Positions 42,788-51,924 of a stretch of 64,000 nucleotides of DNA are shown in pieces (the first letter of the stretch is position 1; each line of letters starts with the position of its first letter). The stretch is from Alphaproteobacteria bacterium. Lineage in GTDB: Bacteria > Pseudomonadota > Alphaproteobacteria > UBA6615. The stretch spans positions 124,001-188,000 of the forward strand of contig PBWR01000010.1 of assembly GCA_002727315.1 (NCBI GenBank). The letters run 5' to 3'. Under the pieces are notes generated by a model. It searched no databases. It worked only from the letters and a program-made list of their open reading frames with translations, and had not been told where the DNA came from. Both the position numbers and the translations under genes were made by a program.

Positions 42788-44224
42788 ATGCGACGGGTGC
42801 GAAATGTAAAGGTGCTGGCGACCTTGGGGCCGGCGAGCGCGTCGGAGGATATGATACGCGCCCTATTTGAGGCCGGCGCCGACGCATTCCGGTTGAACAT
42901 GAGCCATGGAACCTATGACGATGTGCGCGCGATGCATAAGCGCATTCGTGCGGTCGAGGCGGAGCTCGGGCGGCCGATCTGCATCTTGGTCGACCTCCAG
43001 GGCCCCAAGCTGCGTGTCGGTAAGGTCGCGGAGGGCACCGAGTTGGATGAGGGGGCTTCGTTTCGCCTCCAGCTTAAGCATGGCCCGGGGGATGCAACCG
43101 GAGCCGAGCTGCCGCACAAGGAAATCTTCCAAGCGATAGGGCCGGGCGCGAACCTGCTGATTGACGACGGCAAGATAAGGCTCGAGGTTGTTGAGGCCGG
43201 AGAGGATTTTGCCGACACTAAAGTTGTCGTCGGAGGCCCGCTCTCATCCAACAAGGGCGTCAACGTACCCGATGTAATGCTGCCGGTGCCGTCCCTTTCG
43301 GAGAAGGACCGGCGCGATCTCGACTTCGCGATGACCCTCGACGTCGACTGGGTGGCGCTGTCCTTCGTCCAGCGGCCCGACGACGTCGCCGAGACCAAGA
43401 AGATCGTGGCCGGGCGCGCCGCCGTCATGGCCAAGATTGAGAAGCCCCGGGCACTTGACCATCTCGACCAGATCATAGAGATGGCCGACGGTATTATGGT
43501 CGCTCGTGGCGACCTAGGAGTAGAACTGCCTATCGAGCAGGTCCCGGGAATTCAGAAGGCGATCACAAGGGCTGCGCGGCATGCCGGCAAGCCCGTCGTG
43601 GTGGCGACTCAGATGCTAGACTCCATGATTGAAGCGCTAGTCCCAACCCGCGCCGAGGTGTCGGACGTGGCCAACGCGGTTTTCGAGGGAGCCGACGCGG
43701 TGATGCTGTCTGGCGAATCCGCTGTTGGTGCGCATCCTGTCGAAGCGGTCGAGATGATGGACCGGGTCGCCCGCTCGGTCGAGGCCAACCCCCAGTTTCG
43801 CCAAGCGATCGATGCGGGGCGTGCGGAGCCCGAGACCACCTCGGCCGACGCGATCACGCTTGCTGCGCGCCAAGTGGCAGAGACGCTCAAGGCTGCCGCG
43901 ATCGTATGCTATACGGCATCCGGCTCGACCGGACTTCGCGCCTCACGTGAGCGTCCTGAGGTGCCGATCCTAGTGCTGACGCCCGTGGTTCAGACGGCCC
44001 GTCGGTTGGCGCTTGCCTGGGGTGTACACTGCGTGGAGACCGAGGATGCGAGGAGTTTTCTGGACATGGTGATCCGGGCAATTCGGGTCGCGGAGACCGA
44101 GGAGTTCGCTAAGTCCGGTGATCGCGTGATCATCACCGCGGGTGTCCCGTTCGGCAGTCCGGGGCGCACAAATATTCTGCGGATCGCGACCGTCGGCGCT
44201 GAGGCGCGACGCCCGCACGCATAG
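42788..44224 (+). CDS. pyk: Pyruvate kinase
   Basis: This 478-residue enzyme converts PEP and ADP to pyruvate and ATP. Recognisable parts are VRNVKVLATLGPASAS at the N-terminus, AFRLNMSHGTYDDV near residue 34, LVDLQGPKLRVG (substrate loop), AVMAKIEKPRALDHLDQII near residue 220 (catalytic Lys), MVARGDLGVELPIEQVPGI and PVVVATQMLDSMI. The C-terminal domain contains ASGSTGLRASRERPEVPIL. The ATG at 42788 has a ggaaggga ribosome site. It is followed by GTP-type PEP carboxykinase. Confidence 0.97.
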   Translation: MRRVRNVKVLATLGPASASEDMIRALFEAGADAFRLNMSHGTYDDVRAMHKRIRAVEAELGRPICILVDLQGPKLRVGKVAEGTELDEGASFRLQLKHGPGDATGAELPHKEIFQAIGPGANLLIDDGKIRLEVVEAGEDFADTKVVVGGPLSSNKGVNVPDVMLPVPSLSEKDRRDLDFAMTLDVDWVALSFVQRPDDVAETKKIVAGRAAVMAKIEKPRALDHLDQIIEMADGIMVARGDLGVELPIEQVPGIQKAITRAARHAGKPVVVATQMLDSMIEALVPTRAEVSDVANAVFEGADAVMLSGESAVGAHPVEAVEMMDRVARSVEANPQFRQAIDAGRAEPETTSADAITLAARQVAETLKAAAIVCYTASGSTGLRASRERPEVPILVLTPVVQTARRLALAWGVHCVETEDARSFLDMVIRAIRVAETEEFAKSGDRVIITAGVPFGSPGRTNILRIATVGAEARRPHA

Positions 44225-44284
44225 CGAGCACAATCACAGCCGAAGTTGCGACAATTCGCCCCCAAGAATATTCGAGGCGGGCTG

Positions 44285-44315
44285 TTTACATGAGCCGATT
44301 CCTTTGGCTTATAAT
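44285..44315 (+). promoter_or_regulatory. Candidate promoter upstream of PEP carboxykinase
   Basis: The gap between pyk and pckG is markedly AT-rich. It holds TTTACA at 44285-44290 and a perfect TATAAT at 44310-44315, separated by 19 bases, slightly longer than ideal. This would start transcription about 50 bases before the pckG start. It is inferred from consensus only. Confidence 0.45.
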
Positions 44316-44370
44316 TTTTATTTTGAGTTAAAGAAAACAGGTGACAAAGAGCGCCGGAGGGAACGTCAAG

Positions 44371-46200
44371 ATGGGTGAGTCGACTAAAGGTCGAACCCAC
44401 AATCAGGGTCTGTTGAAATGGGTGGAAGAGGTCGCCGTGCTGACTAAGCCGGACGACATCTATTGGTGCGACGGTTCCAAGGAGGAGTATGACCGCCTGT
44501 GCGAGCAGATGGTCGATTCTGGAATGCTGATTCCGCTGAATCAGGACCTTCGCCCGGGCTGTTTCCTCGCGCGCTCCGACCCCAATGACGTGGCGCGGGT
44601 GGAGAACCGAACGTTCGTGTGTTGGGACAATGAGGAGGACGCAGGTCCAAACAACAACTGGGTCGCGCCCGACGAGATGCGCGGCACGCTCAACGGGTTG
44701 TTCGACGGCTGCATGCGCGGTCGCACAATGTACGTGATTCCGTTCTCCATGGGCCCCCTCGGGTCCCACATCGCCCATATTGGCGTGCAGTTGTCGGACT
44801 CGCCCTATGTGGCGGCGAGCATGCGCATAATGACCCGCATGGGCGACGGTGCCCTCGATGTGCTTGGTAACGACGGCGAGTTTGTGCCCTGCCTGCACAC
44901 GGTCGGTGCGCCCTTAGAAGATGGCCAAAACGACGTGGTCTGGCCGTGTAACGATACAAAATACATCGTGCACTTCCCGCAGGACCATTCAATCTGGTCG
45001 TACGGCAGCGGCTATGGTGGCAACGCGCTGCTCGGTAAGAAGTGTTTCTCCCTTCGCATTGCCTCGATCATGGCTAAGGAGGAAGGGTGGCTCGCCGAGC
45101 ACATGCTCATCCTTGGGCTGGAATCCCCGACGGGCGAGAAGACCTATATCGCCGCGGCCTTCCCGAGTGCCTGCGGTAAGACCAACCTTGCCATGCTGAT
45201 CCCGCCCGACGTCTACGAGGGCTGGAAAGTCAGCACGGTCGGCGACGACATCGCCTGGATCAAGCCGGGCGAGGACGGTCGACTGCATGCGATAAATCCG
45301 GAATCGGGATATTTCGGCGTGGTACCGGGAACGTCCACCAAGACCAATCCCAACGCCATGAAGATGATTCAGCGCGACACGATTTTTACGAATGTCGCGC
45401 TGACCGACGATGGTGATGTGTGGTGGGAGGGTAAGGACGGCGACGCACCCGAGCACCTGATCGACTGGCGTGGTAACGACTGGACGCCCGACAGCGAAAC
45501 GCCGGCGGCCCATCCGAATGCACGTTTCACCGTTGCCGCGGCGAACTGCCCGAGCATCGACCCGGCCTGGGACAAGCCGGCCGGCGTGCCGATTGACGCG
45601 TTCGTCTTCGGCGGCCGCCTGAGCACAACCTTTCCGCTGGTCTATGAGGCCAAGGATTGGGAGCACGGTGTCTATATGGCGGCGACCATGGGATCGGAGG
45701 CAACCGCGGCCGCGGACAATCAGGCAGCTATCCGCCGCGATCCGATGGCGATGCTCCCCTTCTGTGGCTATAACATGGCTGACTATTGGTCTCACTGGCT
45801 AGGGGTCGTGGAGAAGGGCCTCAAGCTGCCCAAGATCTTCCGCGTGAACTGGTTCCGCAAAGACGATGCTGGAAACTTCATCTGGCCCGGCTTTGGCGAG
45901 AACATGCGTGTCCTCGAATGGGTCTGCGACCGGGTCCACGAGAACCGCGACGCGGTTGAGGGGCCGCTCGGTAACATGCCGCGCTATGATGACCTCAACT
46001 GGACGGGGCTCGACTTCACGGCCGAAGCGTTCAGTGGCATCATGGATCTTGCCCGCGACGCCGGCAGCGACGAGGCCGAGGCCCAGAAGGAGCTTTTCGA
46101 CAGCTTCGCCGGCCGCCTGCCCAAGGCGATGGAGGTCCAGCGTCAGGCGCTGATCGAGAACCTGAAGAACGCGCCCGAGGTCTGGCGGGTATCCAGCTAG
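44371..46200 (+). CDS. pckG: Phosphoenolpyruvate carboxykinase (GTP)
   Basis: This 609-residue enzyme makes PEP from oxaloacetate with GTP. The length and motifs fit the GTP class. [15 protein letters not shown] near residue 270 is the P-loop with the reactive cysteine, [20 protein letters not shown] follows, and [21 protein letters not shown] is the downstream substrate motif (shown in part). The ATG at 44371 follows ggaggga at good spacing. The adjacent pyruvate kinase acts on the same metabolite in the opposite direction, so the pair probably controls the PEP node. Many alphaproteobacteria use the ATP-type enzyme instead. Confidence 0.96.
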   Translation: MGESTKGRTHNQGLLKWVEEVAVLTKPDDIYWCDGSKEEYDRLCEQMVDSGMLIPLNQDLRPGCFLARSDPNDVARVENRTFVCWDNEEDAGPNNNWVAPDEMRGTLNGLFDGCMRGRTMYVIPFSMGPLGSHIAHIGVQLSDSPYVAASMRIMTRMGDGALDVLGNDGEFVPCLHTVGAPLEDGQNDVVWPCNDTKYIVHFPQDHSIWSYGSGYGGNALLGKKCFSLRIASIMAKEEGWLAEHMLILGLESPTGEKTYIAAAFPSACGKTNLAMLIPPDVYEGWKVSTVGDDIAWIKPGEDGRLHAINPESGYFGVVPGTSTKTNPNAMKMIQRDTIFTNVALTDDGDVWWEGKDGDAPEHLIDWRGNDWTPDSETPAAHPNARFTVAAANCPSIDPAWDKPAGVPIDAFVFGGRLSTTFPLVYEAKDWEHGVYMAATMGSEATAAADNQAAIRRDPMAMLPFCGYNMADYWSHWLGVVEKGLKLPKIFRVNWFRKDDAGNFIWPGFGENMRVLEWVCDRVHENRDAVEGPLGNMPRYDDLNWTGLDFTAEAFSGIMDLARDAGSDEAEAQKELFDSFAGRLPKAMEVQRQALIENLKNAPEVWRVSS

Positions 46201-46255
46201 GTGTGTGCTGAGGCGTTATTCGATGTGAAGGTTCGCCCTTTTGGGCAGCCCTTTT

Positions 46256-46642
46256 CTATTGCGGATGGATGACGCTCACATGAGCCGCGACGATGCGCCA
46301 GCCCTCGGGCATGCGTGCCCAGCTCTGGCTCTGGCGACCAATGGCACTCTTTCCCATGCTGTCGCGATGGAATTCCAGGTTGGCGGTGCCGAAATTCCGA
46401 CCGTATGTGGTGACGACCACAGGGCCCGTTGTGCGGGCCGCATCGCTCGGGTCGCGCGCCGCGCGGAAGTCGGCGATAGCGTCATGGCCATAGAGATTTT
46501 CGCCGATGCCGTAGCGCAGTGTTAGTTCGTTGGTCCAGAACAGCTCGTTAAGCACGTCTACGTCATTTCTGGTCAGCGCTGCCTCGTAGCGGTCATGCAC
46601 CGCGGTGACCTCGGCGAGGACTTTGGGGATGTTGATTTCCAT
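46256..46642 (-). CDS. NTF2-like/AtzH-HpxZ-type protein (DUF3225)
   Basis: This 128-residue protein begins MEINIPKVLAEVTAVHDRYE and has LFWTNELTLRYGIGENLYGH and RQSQSWARMPEGWRIVAAHV, which are typical of the DUF3225/HpxZ and AtzH group of NTF2-fold proteins linked to ureide or oxalurate catabolism. It converges with pckG and lies behind glnS. The role here is unknown, as no purine-catabolic genes are nearby. Confidence 0.85.
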   Translation of the reverse strand: MEINIPKVLAEVTAVHDRYEAALTRNDVDVLNELFWTNELTLRYGIGENLYGHDAIADFRAARDPSDAARTTGPVVVTTYGRNFGTANLEFHRDSMGKSAIGRQSQSWARMPEGWRIVAAHVSVIHPQ

Positions 46643-46677
46643 GGTTTCTCTCCGATCAAAATTTCCCTCGGGTCTGT

Positions 46678-48354
46678 CTAACCCTTGGCCTTCGCCCAGC
46701 TGTCGCGTAGGCTTACGGTACGGTTAAAGACGAGTGCGCCGGGAGCCGAATCCGGGTCCGGCGCGAAGTATCCGAGCCGTTCGAACTGGACCGCCGTATC
46801 GGCGTCCGCGAGCGCCGGCTCCACATAGCAGGCCGTGCGTACCTCGAGCGAGCCGGGGTTGAGGTCGTCGAGCCAGTCGCGCTCCTTGCCGGGCTCCTCA
46901 GCGGCAAAAAGATGGTCGTAGAGCCGCACCTCGGCGCTCTGGGCATGCGCTGCTGAGACCCAGTGGATCGTGCCGCGTACCTTGCGGCCGTCGGGCGCGT
47001 CGCCGCCCTTGGTCTCCGGATCATAGGCGCAGCGCAGCTCTGTGATATTGCCGTTTGCATCTCTGATCACGCCGGTACAGGTCACGAAATAGGCGAAACG
47101 AAGCCTTACCTCTTGGCCGATGGTCAAACGCCGGAATTTCTTGGGTGCATCGTCCATGTAGTCGTCGCGTTCGACCCACAGCTCGCGTGCGAACGGGATA
47201 ATCCGGGTCCCAGCGCTCTTGTCCGTCGGGTTGTTCGATGCCTCAAGCTCCTCGCTCTTGCCCTTCGGGTAATTCTCGATCACCAGCTTGACGGGGTCGA
47301 GCACCGCCATGCGGCGCTCCGCGGTCGGGTTCAGATGTTCGCGTATCGTATTCTCGAAGTAGGACATCTCGACCAGCCCGTCGGACTTGGTGACGCCGAG
47401 GCGGCCAATGAAGTCACGGATCGCCGCGGGCGGCACCCCGCGCCGGCGCAGCCCCGTCACGGTCGGCATGCGCGGGTCGTCCCAGCCCGCGACATGGCCT
47501 TCCTCGACGAGCTGGATTAGCCGACGCTTCGACAGCACTGTGTGCCCCAAGTTGAGGCGTCCGAACTCGGACTGTCGGGGCCGGGCGGGGACAGGCAGGT
47601 TCTCGATCAACCAGTCGTAGAGCGGCCGGTGGTCTTCGAACTCGAGGGTGCACAAAGAGTGCGTGACATGCTCGATCGCGTCGGTCTGGCCATGCGCAAA
47701 ATCATAGGTCGGGTAAATGCACCAGGCATTGCCCGTGCGCGGGTGCGCGGCGCGGATGATCCGATAGAGGACTGGGTCACGCAGGTTGATGTTGCCCGAC
47801 GCCATGTCAATCTTTGCGCGCAGCACCTTCGCGCCATCGTCGAACGCGCCGCCGCGCATCCGTGCGAACAGGTCCAGATTCTCGTCCGGTGTCCGGTCGC
47901 GATGTGGGCTCGGTCGCCCCGGTTCGGTCAGGGTGCCGCGATACTCGCGGATCTCGTCGGGCGACAGATCGTCCACATAGGCCAAGCCTTGTTTGATCAG
48001 GTGCCGGGCCCAGTCATAGAGCTGCTCGAAATTGTCCGACGCGAAGAACAGCCGCTCACCCCAGTCGAAGCCTAGCCAGCGTACGTCTTCTTGAATGGCG
48101 CGGATGTAGGCCTCGTCCTCGCGAGCGGGGTTGGTGTCGTCGAAACGGAGATTGCATAGACCGTTGAACTCGGCCGCAACGCCAAAGTTTAGACAGATCG
48201 ACTTAGCGTGCCCGATATGCAGATAGCCATTCGGTTCCGGCGGGAAACGGGTGACGATCCCGTCATGCAGCCCTGCACTCAGGTCGGCGCGGATTAGCTC
48301 GCGGATAAAATCGCGCGGCGCGTCTTCGGTCTTTGTTTTGTCGCTGTCTGTCAT
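46678..48354 (-). CDS. glnS: Glutaminyl-tRNA synthetase
   Basis: This 558-residue class I synthetase charges tRNA-Gln. The HIGH motif is in [20 protein letters not shown] near residue 41 and the KMSKS equivalent is [16 protein letters not shown] near residue 275. [16 protein letters not shown] is GlnRS/GluRS-specific. The C-terminal beta-barrel domain ends in [13 protein letters not shown], typical of bacterial GlnRS. Its length matches the E. coli enzyme. GlnRS is patchy in alphaproteobacteria, many of which use the amidotransferase route instead. Confidence 0.97.
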   Translation of the reverse strand: MTDSDKTKTEDAPRDFIRELIRADLSAGLHDGIVTRFPPEPNGYLHIGHAKSICLNFGVAAEFNGLCNLRFDDTNPAREDEAYIRAIQEDVRWLGFDWGERLFFASDNFEQLYDWARHLIKQGLAYVDDLSPDEIREYRGTLTEPGRPSPHRDRTPDENLDLFARMRGGAFDDGAKVLRAKIDMASGNINLRDPVLYRIIRAAHPRTGNAWCIYPTYDFAHGQTDAIEHVTHSLCTLEFEDHRPLYDWLIENLPVPARPRQSEFGRLNLGHTVLSKRRLIQLVEEGHVAGWDDPRMPTVTGLRRRGVPPAAIRDFIGRLGVTKSDGLVEMSYFENTIREHLNPTAERRMAVLDPVKLVIENYPKGKSEELEASNNPTDKSAGTRIIPFARELWVERDDYMDDAPKKFRRLTIGQEVRLRFAYFVTCTGVIRDANGNITELRCAYDPETKGGDAPDGRKVRGTIHWVSAAHAQSAEVRLYDHLFAAEEPGKERDWLDDLNPGSLEVRTACYVEPALADADTAVQFERLGYFAPDPDSAPGALVFNRTVSLRDSWAKAKG

Positions 48355-48421
48355 GAGCTATTGGGCCGTGAAATGCGGACTCTCTGTGCCAGAAATCCGC
48401 CGATGCGCCAAGCCAGTACCT

Positions 48422-48460
48422 ACAAAAAGCGCAAACGGCCCGGCGAATGCCGCCGGGCCG
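48422..48460 (-). terminator. Intrinsic terminator of the VOC dioxygenase gene
   Basis: On the minus strand a nine-pair GC stem (CGGCCCGGC/GCCGGGCCG, 48436-48460, seven-base loop) is followed by tttgcgcttttt. It lies just downstream of the dioxygenase stop at 48484, in the right orientation to end that transcript before glnS. Confidence 0.7.
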
Positions 48461-48483
48461 CGTGTTGTAACTTGCCGAGGTAA

Positions 48484-49446
48484 TTATGGGCTGACGTGGC
48501 CGATGAATTCCATCGGGGCGGGCTCGCCCCATTGCGATTCTAAGCCTTCCTCGGCCGGAACGTAGCGCGTCCCGTAGTCGGTGTTCAAGGTGTCCGTGTC
48601 GGCCCAGTGCTCATGCACCCGGCCCCACGGATCCTTCCAGTAGTCAAAGATCTGGCTACCGAGCACGTGTCGGCCGATGCCCCAGACATGGTCATACTCG
48701 CCCATGTCGCGCAGATGCTCGTGGCCCATCATAACGTCATCGAAGTCGGGCACTTCAAAGGAGATGTGGTTAAGGCCCGCATTATCGTTGTGGACGTAGA
48801 GGAAAACATGATGATCGACGAAGTCCTTGCCCGCATCTATGCGATTGAAACTAGCGATCACCTTCTCCTTATCGTCCTCCACATAGACCTCATCCGACGC
48901 GATGAGGCCAATATGGTGACGGATCCAAGCCGTGCATTCTTCCATCTTGGGTGTGCCCATGACGCCATGACCGATCCGCATCACATGAGCTGGGCCGCGT
49001 GGCGTGCGCCATAGCTCACCCGCGCGATTGTATTTGTCGATATTGCCCAGATTGTAGGCAAAGCGCTCGAGGGGAATCTCGTCAACCTCTTCGATCCCAT
49101 GCACCACCTCGATCGTATACCCGTTCGGCTCGGTTAGGCGCACTCGCTTGCCGCCGCCGGGCTCGTCGATGTCCTCGACCCCGGACGCGTCACCGGCTTC
49201 CTTCGCCAGCTTGTGCAGGTCGTCTTCGCTGTCGGCCCGGAAGGCGAGGGAGATAAAGCTGGGATCACCCTTCTCGGTGATATGGATATGGTGGCTTGAA
49301 CCGGTACCACGCATGAATAGCTTGTCGTTCGTGCGCTCCGACGTGATCATTCCGAAGCGTGTGAGGAACTCCTCCTGCTTGTCCAGATCGGGTGACTGGA
49401 TGCGGCCCCAGGCGATATCGCGGACCCTGATGATTGGTTCAGACAT
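48484..49446 (-). CDS. VOC-superfamily extradiol-type dioxygenase
   Basis: This 320-residue protein has two VOC modules like catechol 2,3-dioxygenases. Probable iron ligands are the His in HVMRIGHGVMGTPKMEE near residue 165, the His in NAGLNHISFEVPDFDD near residue 238 and the Glu in WGRVHEHWADTDT near residue 290. The ATG at 49446 follows aggaggag. It is divergent from a TetR-type regulator with an operator-like palindrome between them. Its substrate is probably an aromatic diol, but this is inferred. Confidence 0.9.
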   Translation of the reverse strand: MSEPIIRVRDIAWGRIQSPDLDKQEEFLTRFGMITSERTNDKLFMRGTGSSHHIHITEKGDPSFISLAFRADSEDDLHKLAKEAGDASGVEDIDEPGGGKRVRLTEPNGYTIEVVHGIEEVDEIPLERFAYNLGNIDKYNRAGELWRTPRGPAHVMRIGHGVMGTPKMEECTAWIRHHIGLIASDEVYVEDDKEKVIASFNRIDAGKDFVDHHVFLYVHNDNAGLNHISFEVPDFDDVMMGHEHLRDMGEYDHVWGIGRHVLGSQIFDYWKDPWGRVHEHWADTDTLNTDYGTRYVPAEEGLESQWGEPAPMEFIGHVSP

Positions 49447-49560
49447 CGAAATTCTCCTCCTGCCCATTTTTTGTGGCGGTCTTGCGATCACTCTAGACGG
49501 AACAGACGCGGCTCGAAAAGCCCCGAGCCGGATGGCTGAACGGTTAGGCGCAACCTAAGG

Positions 49561-49580
49561 ACCATACGCGACCGTATGGT
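49561..49580. promoter_or_regulatory. Perfect inverted repeat, probable TetR operator
   Basis: The 20-base site has eight-base arms, ACCATACG and CGTATGGT, separated by CGAC. It lies between the divergent dioxygenase gene (start 49446) and the TetR-type gene (start 49654). A related half-site, CGTACGGT, occurs near 49613. This is the expected arrangement for an autoregulated TetR repressor that also controls its neighbour. Confidence 0.65.
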
Positions 49581-49653
49581 ATTGCGTAAACCCGCACCTG
49601 TCAATACTTTGACGTACGGTCCAAAAGTACTGAACCGAACCGCGGAAGCGAGC

Positions 49654-50220
49654 ATGGCGAGTAGGCGCGAACATTCACAGGACCGAGATTCCTGGTTGGC
49701 GGAAGCGCTGGAGATGCTCCGCGAGCGCGGTATCGACCACGTGAAGGTCGAGCCGCTGGCGAAGCGGCTCGGGGTCACCAAGGGCAGCTTCTACTGGCAT
49801 TTTAAGAACCGGTGCGACCTGTTGCGCTCGCTGCCAGAGTTCTGGGCCCGTAGCCAGACCGACCCGGTTTTGGACCAAGTCGAGACCACGAACGGCGGGC
49901 CGATCGAGAAGATGCGTGCGGTTCTGGAGTTCATCGCGCGCGAGGATCCGGACCGATACGACAACGCTATGCGCGCTTGGGCCCAATTCGACTCCGAGGT
50001 CGCGGTGGCTGTTGCCCAGATCGACGATCGGAGGATGGCGACTGCGCAGTCCCTGTTCGAGGAGGCCGGGCTGAGCCCGGCGGATGCAGCCTTTCGCGCG
50101 CGCCTCTGGTATTTCTACGATGTCGGCGAACATGTGACACGCGACACGCCGGTGTCTCTCGAGGAACGGCTCGAGCGTGCCAGCCACCGGTTGAAGTTGC
50201 TAACGTCGGACCTGAAATAG
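49654..50220 (+). CDS. TetR-family transcriptional regulator
   Basis: This 188-residue regulator has an N-terminal helix-turn-helix in HVKVEPLAKRLGVTKGSFYWHFKNRCDLL (written in parts: LAKRLGVTKGSFYWHFKNR near residue 42), the classic TetR motif. The ligand-binding part is helical (MRAWAQFDSEVAVAVAQID). The start at 49654 was chosen because an upstream in-frame ATG at 49576 falls within the operator palindrome. It probably represses the divergent dioxygenase gene in response to an aromatic ligand. Confidence 0.9.
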   Translation: MASRREHSQDRDSWLAEALEMLRERGIDHVKVEPLAKRLGVTKGSFYWHFKNRCDLLRSLPEFWARSQTDPVLDQVETTNGGPIEKMRAVLEFIAREDPDRYDNAMRAWAQFDSEVAVAVAQIDDRRMATAQSLFEEAGLSPADAAFRARLWYFYDVGEHVTRDTPVSLEERLERASHRLKLLTSDLK

Positions 50221-50221
50221 A

Positions 50222-50410
50222 CTAGGTGGCGATCCGCACGTCGGCCGACAGGGGCTCGATGCTGAATACGACCAGCATGTACTCCAGCAAATCTTGGTAC
50301 TCGTCGCTGGTGGTCTGAGCTTCCGTTCGGTTCGGGTGATCCTGCAGGAGGTTGATGGCATGCGCATTCCGACTGAGGTATGCCTCGAGGTAGAATAATG
50401 CTTGCTGGTC
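50222..50410 (-). pseudogene. C-terminal remnant of an unidentified protein
   Basis: The minus strand reads DQQALFYLEAYLSRNAHAIN, then LLQDHPNRTEAQTTSDEYQD and LLEYMLVVFSIEPLSADVRI before a TAG at 50222-50224. The composition looks coding, but there is no start codon before a stop at 50411-50413. The family is not recognised. The remainder of 50221-50606 shows no gene. Confidence 0.4.
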
Positions 50411-50606
50411 CTAAACCCACCGAAATCGGCTGGCACGGATTTCTTTGGGTCGCCGATTCAGGCGGAAAGATTGCGCAGCGCGGATTCTTTATGAATTTTA
50501 GAGGGCCAGAGGAAATTACGGGATTCGCGTCGATTGTCGGGATGAAGTTCTTGCCATGACAGGTTTAGGTGCAGAAAATAGCGTGCAAACCACGCGAGGG
50601 GAGAGG

Positions 50607-50930
50607 ATGCGCGGTCCACAGGATTATGGCGGGATGCCGGCAGGACCGGTCGACCCCGTGAAGCATGAGCATGTGCCGACCCACTGGGAAAAAACGGTCG
50701 ACGCGATGATGATGCTGCTCTTTGACCAGCGTCGCCGATTAGCGCGGGTGGATGAGTCGCGCCGGATGCAGGAGGCGCTCGGCGAGGATTATCACAAGTA
50801 CCCCTATTACGAGCGCTGGTTGCAGGCGATCTCCTGGCTAATGCTGGAGAAGGGCGTCTACACTCAGGAGGAACTCGAGGCCAAGAAGGCCGAGGTCAAG
50901 GCGCGCTTGGAGTCGGGCAATGAATCCTAG
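50607..50930 (+). CDS. Nitrile hydratase beta N-terminal-like subunit (thiocyanate hydrolase beta-like)
   Basis: This 107-residue protein corresponds to the N-terminal half of nitrile hydratase beta. It starts MRGPQDYGGMPAGPVDPVKH and has WEKTVDAMMMLLFDQRRRLA and YYERWLQAISWLMLEKGVYT. In ordinary nitrile hydratase this region is fused to the barrel encoded by the next gene. Here it is separate, as in thiocyanate hydrolase (scnB) and in toyocamycin nitrile hydratase. The ATG at 50607 follows ggggagagg. It overlaps the next gene by 11 bases, which suggests translational coupling. Confidence 0.85.
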   Translation: MRGPQDYGGMPAGPVDPVKHEHVPTHWEKTVDAMMMLLFDQRRRLARVDESRRMQEALGEDYHKYPYYERWLQAISWLMLEKGVYTQEELEAKKAEVKARLESGNES

Positions 50931-51204
50931 GTTTCAGCCGGGAGACCGGGTAAAGGTCCTGCACCGCGATCAGCCGGGCCATGTGCGCACGCCGATGTAT
51001 GTGCGTGGCAAGACCGGCGTCATAGAGCGCGTCGTCGGCTCCTTCCCCAATCCCGAACTGCTCGCAGTGGGGCATTCCGGGCTGCCCTACAAGATGCTCT
51101 ACCGGGTGAATTTCCGGCAGGGCGACTTGTGGGAGGATTACGGGGGACCGGCCGAAGACACGCTCGAAATCGAAATCTACGAACATTGGCTTGCGCCTGT
51201 ATAG
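50920..51204 (+). CDS. Nitrile hydratase beta C-terminal-like subunit (thiocyanate hydrolase alpha-like)
   Basis: This 94-residue protein is the beta-barrel half of nitrile hydratase beta. FQPGDRVKVLHRDQPGHVRT, then PMYVRGKTGVIERVVGSFPN and YRVNFRQGDLWEDYGGPAED, are the conserved blocks. It contacts the metal-bearing subunit in the known structures. The gene order, N-half, C-half, then metal subunit, matches scnB-scnA-scnC of thiocyanate hydrolase. Confidence 0.87.
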   Translation: MNPRFQPGDRVKVLHRDQPGHVRTPMYVRGKTGVIERVVGSFPNPELLAVGHSGLPYKMLYRVNFRQGDLWEDYGGPAEDTLEIEIYEHWLAPV

Positions 51205-51226
51205 GTGCATTTAAGGTGGTGAAGAC

Positions 51227-51895
51227 ATGAGCGAAACGCACGATCATTCCAACGAACACGACCATGCTACCCACACCCATGACGGCAAACCGATTCAGGA
51301 GGACCCGTTACCCTCGCTGGAGGCGCAGATACTTGAGGCGTCTGTGCGCGAACTCCTGATCGAGAAGGGTGTCATTTCGGCCGATGACGTACGGCGCGCT
51401 ATCGATCAGGTAGAGAGCCGTACTCCGGCTCTGGGCGCCAAGATTGTCGCTCGGGCCTGGGACGATTCGGAGTTCAAGGCGCTACTGATGTCTGACAGCG
51501 ACGAGGCGTTGATGGCCTTTGGCGTCGATATGCGCCCGACCGAATTGTGCGTGGTCGAGAATACCGACGAGGTACACAACATGGTCGTGTGCACCCTGTG
51601 TTCATGTTATCCGCGACCAGTCCTCGGTGTTCCGCCGGCTTGGTACAAGCGGCGCGACTATCGCTCGCGTGCGGTTCGTGAACCGCGTGCAGTCCTTCAG
51701 GAATTCGGGACCCAGATCCCTGACCAGAAACAAGTCCGGGTTCATGACAGCAACGCGGATTTGCGCTATCTGGTGCTGCCGCAGCGTCCGGCGGGGACTG
51801 AGGGATGGGATCAGGAGAAGCTTGCTCGGTTGGTGACGCGCGATAGTATGATCGGCGTCAGCGACGCGTTGGCGGCAAGCGATATCGGCGGCTGA
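51227..51895 (+). CDS. Cobalt-type nitrile hydratase alpha / thiocyanate hydrolase gamma-like subunit
   Basis: This 222-residue subunit carries the metal site VCTLCSCYPRPVLGVPP near residue 123. The CTLCSC sequence, with Thr, is characteristic of low-spin cobalt enzymes, and the outer cysteines are normally oxidised after translation. DDVRRAIDQVESRTPALGAK and WYKRRDYRSRAVREPRAVL are conserved. A His-rich N-terminus (SETHDHSNEHDHATHTHDG) may bind metal during assembly. No cobalt chaperone or activator gene is adjacent. It could act on nitriles, thiocyanate or a related compound. Confidence 0.9.
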   Translation: MSETHDHSNEHDHATHTHDGKPIQEDPLPSLEAQILEASVRELLIEKGVISADDVRRAIDQVESRTPALGAKIVARAWDDSEFKALLMSDSDEALMAFGVDMRPTELCVVENTDEVHNMVVCTLCSCYPRPVLGVPPAWYKRRDYRSRAVREPRAVLQEFGTQIPDQKQVRVHDSNADLRYLVLPQRPAGTEGWDQEKLARLVTRDSMIGVSDALAASDIGG

Positions 51896-51924
51896 GTATC
51901 GGAAGGTTCCGCGGCCGATCCGCT

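Noticed and set aside
46233-46256. Possible terminator between pckG and the NTF2-like gene (GCCCTTTTGGGC followed by T residues)
   Set aside because: The stem is only four pairs, too weak to claim.
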